From assembly GCF_963576545.1 (NCBI RefSeq), contig NC_083651.1, forward strand, positions 9,839,386 through 9,903,385: a stretch of DNA of 64,000 nucleotides, read 5' to 3'. The notes under the pieces are model-generated. The model did not search any database. It saw nothing but the letters and a program-made list of their open reading frames with translations, and was not told the origin of the DNA. A program made the translations under genes and the position numbers. Below are positions 42,001 to 64,000 of the stretch, piece by piece (the stretch's first letter is position 1; every line of letters starts with the position of its first letter). This stretch comes from Limanda limanda (taxonomy: Eukaryota; Chordata; Actinopteri; Pleuronectiformes; Pleuronectidae).

Positions 42001-45000
42001 CTTTATTGGCATCAGTGGCTATAGCAAACAAATTTGAGCAAAACCAGACAAGAGGAAGATTAAATTAAATAATCGACTCCCTGTTCTTGCATAAGAGTTT
42101 TTCTGCAATGAAAAGAAACAATGATACAAAAAACAAGAACAATAACTTAAATTGTGCAAAGTAGAGAAGAGGTTCAGTCCAGTTACTCTGCTTAAATACT
42201 GTACAATATATTCTTCTCCAAGCATCAAGTAAAAAATACTGCGATGATCATAATGTGCCTGCAACATAAAGAACACTTCTGTCCTATTCTCATGATGAAA
42301 TGAACATGGAAAAATGAAAACAGCTGCAACATATCATACAAAACAAACTCTATGGATTGTAACTTTCTTCACATTTACAAAACAGAGGGGAATGAAAGAA
42401 ATAAGAGACTTACAAAAAACTTTAACTTAACACAAACTGGCACGTTCAAGTCGTCTGGATTGACAGACACATACTGCATTCAACAAATAAGATGAATCAA
42501 TTTAATCCCTTTAAGTTTTAAAAGTGAAGTGAACTGCAGTCGCTACAGAAAGGTGCACTACACAGTTATGTCTGTTTGTGGTCATTTGTACACACAAATT
42601 AGTAAATTCCTGCCCTTGTCAGAGTACAACAACAATACTGAAGTATTTGTCCCAAATACCGGAGTCTCTTCATCAGTCAGTAAGAACCGAAGAAGCCTTT
42701 TTGATAAGAGGTGAAACCTTCAAGTATCTTAAGCCTCATATCAACTTTTTGGGGGTAACCAGGACTTGTAGGACTAAAAATCTTCAGACAGAAACTTTCT
42801 TCTGTTTGGTAAATTTATAATTATCAAATAATACTGGAGATTTTAATTAAGTGTCATTGTGTCCAAAATGTAAACTTGAAAATTAAGTTCAACATAAGTT
42901 TGAATCAAAGTGTTTCCACATCATGTAAACATGTAAACTAATTTGGAGGGAAAATCTGAGTATAAAGAGAAATTCTATGAAAGTTTAAAGCTGCTTATCT
43001 TTCCTTAAACCTATTTTACAGGAAAACTGTTTTGTTGAAATCTGTTTTGTTTTTAAGACATATTTAGTCCTGCAAACGGAATCAGAGACACTGATGTGGC
43101 TGCTTTGTTTTGGAAAGCTTCAGACTTGAGGTTGTTTTTTTTCCAGACTCGCCTGCTTCAGATTGAGTTTATACTGAATGACACAAAACTTTACAGTTTG
43201 GGTTTCAAATTTGGCAGAAGCAGGTCTGAGCAGAACTCTAATCTGTGCTCACAAATAAGAAATGAGATTAAAATACATCGAAACCTGTTGGACTCCATAT
43301 TACACAAATCAAATACAGCAACAAATACAAATAAATAAAAAAAACATATAAAAAATACTTTTTTATGCAGCAGGCAGCAATAACTTAACACTTCACCTGA
43401 CGTGGCTGCAGGTTTCAAACCAAGGTAAAAACAAATCACATTAAATTCATCAGTGCACGTTTCCTGCCAAATGTTAAACTACAGGGTTATTTAGTTTCAA
43501 TCTAAAGTTTCCTACATGCTTCATTAACATGAATAACTGTTTGGGTCTGATCAGTGAAATACACGTGTCCTCATAAACCTGTAACTCAGTGCGGTGCTGA
43601 TTTACTTTTACAACAGCTTATTCACATTAGAAAGTGAACATTTTTATTGCTCAAAAAGACGAGAAAAAAAGAATCAGCCTCAGAGTGAAGTGAAAGAGAA
43701 ATAATGAACATTGAAATGAAAGAAAACACATTGCAGGAAGAAGAAGCAGCTACATTTCCATCCAGAATATCTTCAAACTCCAAAGCTAAAAATCATGGAT
43801 ATTTTACAAAGCCCGCAATTTAAGATAAAGTTTCTGGTCGATGTTTAGCTGTGAGCAGATTAATGACTTCGGACAAAACATTAGGAAATCACGCAGTGCA
43901 ATGAAGCTGTAGTACAAAAAGTTTGTAGCTTTCATATTAAGACCGAAGGCTAAAGAATTTTTGATTGGAATTTTTATCTCCTTTTGTTGAAAAGTTTTGG
44001 TTGATGCAAAAATCTAACTTTTGCTGGGAACAGAAGTGTGATTTTGAACATGATGATTATCAAAAACAATCGACTGTAATACTTAATAAAGTACATTTTT
44101 GTAGTTTACTTTTTGTGTCTTTAAGGAATCTTATCAAAACACCTAAGATCTTTAAAACTTCAGTATGTTATGTCTTAAAATTGGACGGAAATGCAGCTTT
44201 TTCAAGAAATCAAGAAAACGTGAACAAGTGTTTCCAGACCTTCACACATATGAAAGCAGTGAGTCAGAAAGGCCATCTAGGTTGCATAGAAATACTAAAA
44301 GCTAAAGCTGCTATCAGGTTGGATAGATTCTGCATGAATAAAGCACAACAGGAGGAAGAAGCACAGAGGAAGAGAGGAGGAGGAGAGTCTTCTTAAAATT
44401 AAAAATTGCTTTACATTGAACATTTACATAAAGAAACTGGGAAAAATGAGTGAGTTAACAAACGTCCTTCATTGCACATCTACAGGTTAAATAACTGTAT
44501 CTGATATTAAGTCTGGGGAGAAGAGGATGAGATGTTATGAAAGAGGAAGCGAGAACGATTTCAATACGTCAATCACAGCGATTCAAACGTATTAGTTAAA
44601 ACATCAAAAACAAAGGTTCTGCTTGAATCCTGAATGATCCCTGATCTGATCAAAGAATCTCCTCAGAGATTTGAACATGAATGCATGAGGTCTATAACTT
44701 GTATTATCTTAACTCTGTTTGTTAATTTCATATTGTATCAATTGTATTGAAAAGTGCTATACAAATAAAGTTATTATTATTATGAGAGTGCTCATATTTT
44801 TCCTTTTTTACCAACAGCAGCAGCCGTCATTTTGCATTTAGTTCATTACAACAGATTTCAAGTTTAAAAAGTTTGACCACCATCTTTGCAGCATAATGAA
44901 CTTTCTCACATTTGATTGATATTTTTCCCCAAACTCAAATCTCCTCCAAAATAAGACAAACCCATGGCTTCTTTTGGACTAGAGTTGAATGAGCGGATAA

Positions 45001-46516
45001 ATACAATCTGAGTAAAGTATTTGAGAGTGATTCTGCAACACATAGTCTGACAGGATTTAGTTATAGAAAAGGGGACGATGTCATGATTCTGGCATAATGA
45101 TCATAGCTGTAGCAGTTATTGTGACTATCAAACAGTTTCCTTAATAAGAAGACAAATCCCTTGGTCTCTAATGGTTAAGAAAACAGTTGAAACCACATTT
45201 TTCTAATTGCTTCCTTGTCTCATAACGGTTCACAACTGAAAAATATTAATTTCAATGTAAGAAATATCACAGATTTTACCTGAATTTTGTGCAACTCTAC
45301 ATTAGATAACGCAAATGAATGCACCTGTCTGTGCTCTACAGTTTTTTGAATATTAAGAGGTGGCTAATCAAGCTGTTTTCTAGGATCTACTCATTTAGTT
45401 TCTATATTCACAAGTTAAAAATGTGTATTAAAACAGGCTGAATAAAACTAAAAGGGTGTTGTTTTTTTACTTAAATCCCTTTTTTCCCCCTTTTCTTTAC
45501 TGTGTTTCCTCGCTGAGATGCAGCACAAAACAGGAATTATACACACACAAAAATGTGGGAATATGAACCCACTTGACTTGACTGACACTGCTGAAGAATG
45601 TGGGAAGTGTTTTTGAATAAAAAGGCTGGTGAATTTTCTCAATCATCACTTAAATGCAAATCAGTTGTAAATTGTAAATGACAAGACTTGAACAAATGTG
45701 AACATTCCCTTTAATTTTTCATTCCATTGTCATTAGTGACAAGAATCTGAGTCCACAACTGCTGCTGTTGCCCTGCAAATATTTTACAGCCACTTTTTAA
45801 AGCTACAGTTTTGAAAAAGTTGGACCATCACTTAAATTTGAGCAGGACTGCAACTAATGATTATTTTTCCTTTACAGATTCATCCGTTTTTTTCTTCAAG
45901 TAATAATTGAGTCTGTAAACAAAGAAAATCACTTCCTCCCAGAGGTCAAGGAGAGAGACATTTATATTTCTTTTCTTTTCTCTGATCAACAGCCCAAAAG
46001 AAAAGGGAGCAAAGCTTCTACACCTGAAGCTGGAACCAGAACATGTTTCACCAGATTCTAAAACTTAAGTGTGACTTTATGAGCAAGTGGAAGATGCTGT
46101 TTAGAATAAACCACCAGAATGTTTCAACACTCAGTTTGAGGTTCTCCTGTTTACCTGCTGTGATTTTACACATTTTGAATAAGTGGGTGAGGTGAAGGGA
46201 CCACAATGGTGGAGGAGGACGTTGACATTTGTGACGATTTTCAACGACAAAACACCAGTAGCTCAGTGTGTGAAGCCTGGTGCAGCAGATCTTCAGTTGG
46301 TTATGTCCCTGCTCTTTACAGAGGAGCGAGGCGGGCTCCTCTCAGGTGTGTGTGTTGACAGATAAACACACATGAACACAAACCTGACGATGAAGCAGAT
46401 TCTCAGAGCTCATCCTCTGACCAAAACTGTCCTGGAAACACACAAACACAGAGACTTTTCCCCGGTGTCATGGCCCAGCAGCGCCCATTGATACCGCTAT
46501 TGTGTGTGTGTGTGTC
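42001..46516 (-). other. plekhm3: Probable long plekhm3 3' UTR
   Basis: AT-rich DNA downstream of the plekhm3 stop with no other clear gene. A minus-strand AATAAA (TTTATT at 42001-42007) is a plausible end, and 43641 is another. Mammalian PLEKHM3 also has a long 3' UTR. A 143-codon + strand frame at 43965-44396 has no recognisable domain and AT-driven codon use. A retroposon-tail-like 'gtgctatacaaataaagtta' lies at about 44753. Confidence 0.35.
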
Positions 46517-60392
<13,876 letters not shown>

Positions 60393-63300
60393 CTGAAGAG
60401 AAAAACATCCGGTGAGAGTGTGAGTGTTTGTGTACATATTTATAACAAATTGAAGATACAAGATGATGCTCTGGAGAAGGTCTCTAATCATAATGAAACC
60501 AGTTTAGTCCCTTTAAAGGAAGTGAACCTTGGATTCACTAATGCAACAAACTTCCAATTTACAAACGCTACATTTTGTAATGTCTTTTAATGGGTCCCAA
60601 CCCCAACCGGTTAATCAGCCCTAAAGTGTTGCACAATAGAGTCTTGGTGTCATGCAATCTGCTGGAGTTAAAAGGAACAAAAAGGTTGTGGAGCAAATAA
60701 CTTGATGTAAATATGTGTCAGTTTATTGCCCCTCACTAAAACCACACTAATCCAGCCGAGTAAACCTGTAGATAATAAACAAGATATGTCTACATTTAAA
60801 ACCCCAAACTGTCAAATCTATCTTTTACATCTATTTATCATATAGTGAACAATACTAATTTAGAAGACAATAAAAATAAACTAGAGGTGAGGAAAGTTTT
60901 ATTGTTATTTCAAAACAGTTCACTTTAATTGACTTTGGACTCCTGCAGGTCAGGAGAATGATTGCTCTGTGTTGGAGAAAATGGACGCACTTGAATAACA
61001 AGAGGGAGGTGAGGAGAATTCCAAAAGTGTGGGGACGTCATGGTTCAAAGATGGTTTGTGAAACTGTGATATGCTGCTGAATCTCTGTATTATTTGATTA
61101 ATTGGGTTCTATGTAAAAAATGTCGGTTTCTTGTTTGTTTTTTCTATTTGATGTGTTGTTGTAAATATGTGAAGTAATATTATGTTCCTTTTCTATTGAT
61201 TGCATGTCCATACTGTTGTCCATTTACAATACAAATCGAATCAAAATAAACAATAAAAAATACACTGGAGGTGAAGAGAAATAATCCTGTTTGATTTAAT
61301 TCTCCTGGCATCGAAATCTACTTGACAAATTCAATTGAAGTGTGTAGTCTCGGCTCTTCCAGTAGTCACAACAGCAGACTTCAAGACAAAAGTGTTTTGT
61401 AGAACTAAAAGACCAACAGCTCCTCTGCTCTATTCATCTTGATCGCTGCCCCATGGTCTGCTTTGTCTGCCAGACCCTTTAAAGTTCATTTTCCCAGTGA
61501 CAGGTGTCCCTTATCCACACGATCTGGGAGGGAGGACATGGGGCCTGGAGGAAAACAGCAAGTGAAGATAGGTAGAGAAGAGAGACGGGAGACTTTTATC
61601 TAGGTTTTCAAAAAACAGACGGAAGGCTAGGGACAACAGAAAAAGAGGAACAGCAAAGGAAGACGGAACGTGTGTCAGCCTGTTTGTGAGTGGTGCCTCA
61701 ACATAAGAAACAACACGCCCTGAAAAAAGGGGAAACAGAAAAAAGGAGAAGAATGAGACTATCGAGAGATTGGAGAGAAATAATTGAATGAAAGAGAGGA
61801 AGCTCAAACAGGGACAGATGAAAGAAAGATTAAACCAAAGTTAGTCCAGGTCCCTTTTCTATCAGATAAGAATCTTAAAAGACAATATAGTCTAAGAAGC
61901 ACTGAGAGCCTGAATCCTGCTTAATCTGACCAAACGAAAAGGGGGGCGGGGGGGGGGGGGTCACCAGAAAGACTGAATGATGGACTGAACTACATCACTT
62001 AAAAATACACATAGAACCATAACAATTCCTAACATTTTGGTCTAATTTTATCCATTTTGACAATCGAGTTTTTATGTGTGTTGTTAACCAATGCAGATCG
62101 TGACCATACCATCGCCCTGTTCAACTCGTTGGCTGAGTTATCACAAAACATTTATTTTCAGTCAATAAAACTGCTTACAGACCTGCATTTAACTCAAACA
62201 GTTACTTCTGAACTTTTTCCTGTCAGCCCCCTGTTAAAATGTCCGGAATATGTTAGTCCATGTGACAATACAGAGAGAAGATGTGCAGAGAATTTGCCGA
62301 AGGTGAGTGGGCTTGTTGATGATGTTTCTAACACGAGATTAACACTTTATTAATCAACTTTCAATTGTCTGATTGATGTTTTGATACTATTTCTCTTTAT
62401 TGGACTTTGTATTTCACATCTGGTATTAATATGCCTTATTTTAATCATCCAGTGATCCTAGATTCAGAGAAGTCACCGCATTGTATGCCTGACGGACTTC
62501 TACAGCGAGCAGGGTGAGGGTCGAGAGACACGTTGACACAACCGAAGGAAACTGTAGACTACTTCTTTGTAGTCCAACAAAGGTCAACATTAATTTTAGT
62601 GCAGAAGGTTTCCAGCACTGGAGCTGACTCAGTGACCCCTGTCAGTCATATGACAGTCATCATATCGGTCCCTCTTTGCAAAGCTGCTGTACGGGTTTGA
62701 CTTATTTTTCCTTTGCCAAGAACAGTGTGTACCGGAGCTTTTTGATGAGCAGCTTGAGTTGGGTTAACTTAAATGTTTCTCTTAAAAATGTGGCTACTGT
62801 ACATAGAGCGTCTTCACCAGTGAGACATCTAATCACAATGTGAGTCCACCTCCAAACCCTCTTAAGATGTGGTCTGGCTGTTCACATTCTGCCATTTTCA
62901 CTGCAGCTCCGAAAACTGATTGATGCTGTGATCTAAGGATCATCAGCATCCATTTTTGCCACTTTCCAAAGTTTGTTTCCTCATTGGTTGTTTACACTTT
63001 TGCTTGTGGTAAGGAGGTAAAAATCTTATCTCACTGAAGGAACCACGAGGCTAATTAAAGCAGTGAGCTCATGCTGTTGTTGGGGTGGATGCTCTTTCAA
63101 CAAACCTCAGACCCCTGGTTGAGAGCCAGTCGGCAAAGGGGATGGTCAGCAGACAGAAAAACATTGTGTCACTTCGAGGAATCAGCTTACCACCGGGCCG
63201 GCTTTCAGGCCAACTGTGGCCTCAAATTTAGTCTGTTGCTTTTGGGACAAGAGGAATAGAGACGTATACGCCTGGAGCCTTAAAAAACTTGCAAGCTCAA

Positions 63301-64000
63301 TAACAACATTTAACCTTAACCTCAAATTCTATATCATGTGGACAAGAGGAGAGTGCACCAATACACGCAAGCTGCAAAAGTACTTCTGCCACAGCTGCGG
63401 CAGTCTATTATGAGTTCTGCACAGTAAAACGAGCACAGAAGTCAGAAGAGCTAATGTGGGACAATGCAAGAAGAAATAAATCTGATGCCGACGTGATCCT
63501 GACCAAAACCTCAATAACCTCAAGGCAAACAGCAGACAGCATTCACTCTGCTGGAAGTCTCACCACTGAGCCGATAGATTGAGATGTTTATGTTGTATGT
63601 ATGTGCTCCCCATTTAGGAAAAGTATACAGCGGAGCAAACTGGAATATGGGAGTGTGCGTAAAGTTCACATTTAGAAACAAAAGCAAACATGAATAAAAT
63701 ATTATTTGCAGATGTATTAGTTATTAGTTGTTCATCTGTAAATTGAGCAAGTTAAACATTATATTTCTGGTTTAGTTTGAATCCTCTCAGGTTTTGAAAT
63801 ATTAGCCAGAAAACACTTAAACCCTCAGGAGGGTGGGCAATTCTGCCATTTTATGCATTTTAATAGACTAAACTATTTTTTGTCAACCGTTACAGAAATG
63901 AATTGATAGACCATTTAGTGGTTAGACTGCATCCCAAAAGAGCATGGATATTTAACAACCCAAAAAGGAGGCCTCAATAATATTCTGTGGGCTACTTGCT
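60393..64000. other. plekhm3: plekhm3 intronic sequence to window edge
   Basis: No further plekhm3 exon was recognised on the minus strand. The next should end with the first base of a Gly/Arg/Ser/Cys codon, just before the exon starting at 60392. The stretch holds purine-rich DNA (61540-61830) and a G-run at 61941-61960. Open frames at 62057-62353 and 63071-63413 (+) show no known domain and are probably chance. Confidence 0.5.
61941..61960 (+). repeat. Poly-G run
   Basis: Nineteen G with a single C (GGGGGGCGGGG and onward). The run could form a G-quadruplex on the + strand, which is non-template relative to nothing known here. Confidence 0.9.

Noticed and set aside
43965..44396. 143-codon + strand frame
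   Set aside because: AT-driven composition, no known domain, and it lies in the probable plekhm3 3' UTR. It ends in Glu/Arg-rich low complexity.
62057..62353. 98-codon + strand frame in the plekhm3 flank
   Set aside because: No recognisable domain or convincing splice or promoter context. The length is within chance for AT-rich DNA.

Overview
The window is vertebrate nuclear DNA, almost certainly from a ray-finned (teleost) fish. Its genes are split by GT-AG introns, often short. It is rich in microsatellites and carries several interspersed-repeat families that I recognise from fish genomes. I cannot name the species. There are no operons, prokaryotic-style genes, CRISPR arrays or intact autonomous transposons.

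Layout. (1) 1-8.9 kb: gene-poor, repeat-rich flank, ending in a ~0.4 kb unit present twice in tandem just upstream of a CpG-rich promoter. (2) 8.9-19.1 kb, + strand: creb1. It has a non-coding first exon, seven coding exons at 11330-14404 (325 codons), and a probable 4.6 kb 3' UTR ending at an AATAAA at 19039. (3) 20.0-29.0 kb, + strand: ccnyl1 (cyclin Y-like 1). All ten coding exons, 345 codons, were resolved base by base. (4) 33.4-35.2 kb, - strand: fzd5, a single-exon Wnt receptor of 588 aa. (5) 35.6-40.2 kb, + strand: a tentative multi-exon gene divergent from fzd5. I do not recognise it, but its splice sites are phase-compatible. (6) 42-64 kb, - strand: the 3' five coding exons of plekhm3 (240 codons). 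The rest of that gene lies beyond the right edge.

The order creb1 - ccnyl1 - fzd5 - plekhm3 matches human 2q33.3. METTL21A, which lies between CREB1 and CCNYL1 in human, is not visible here. Two neighbours act at the same Wnt step: FZD5 is a Wnt receptor, and cyclin Y-type cyclins bring CDK14/16 to the membrane to phosphorylate LRP6. CREB1 is the cAMP/Ca2+-responsive activator. PLEKHM3 is a PH and zinc-binding (RUBCN-type) adaptor.

Most of the window is ordinary vertebrate gene and repeat landscape, and I see no clear new system. The items most worth checking are the unrecognised + strand exon series at 35.6-40.2 kb, the duplicated perfect hairpins before creb1 with a compensated base pair, a consensus oestrogen-response-element palindrome plus a DR1 inside a repeat behind creb1, and a non-repetitive block near 40.8 kb that looks like an enhancer.
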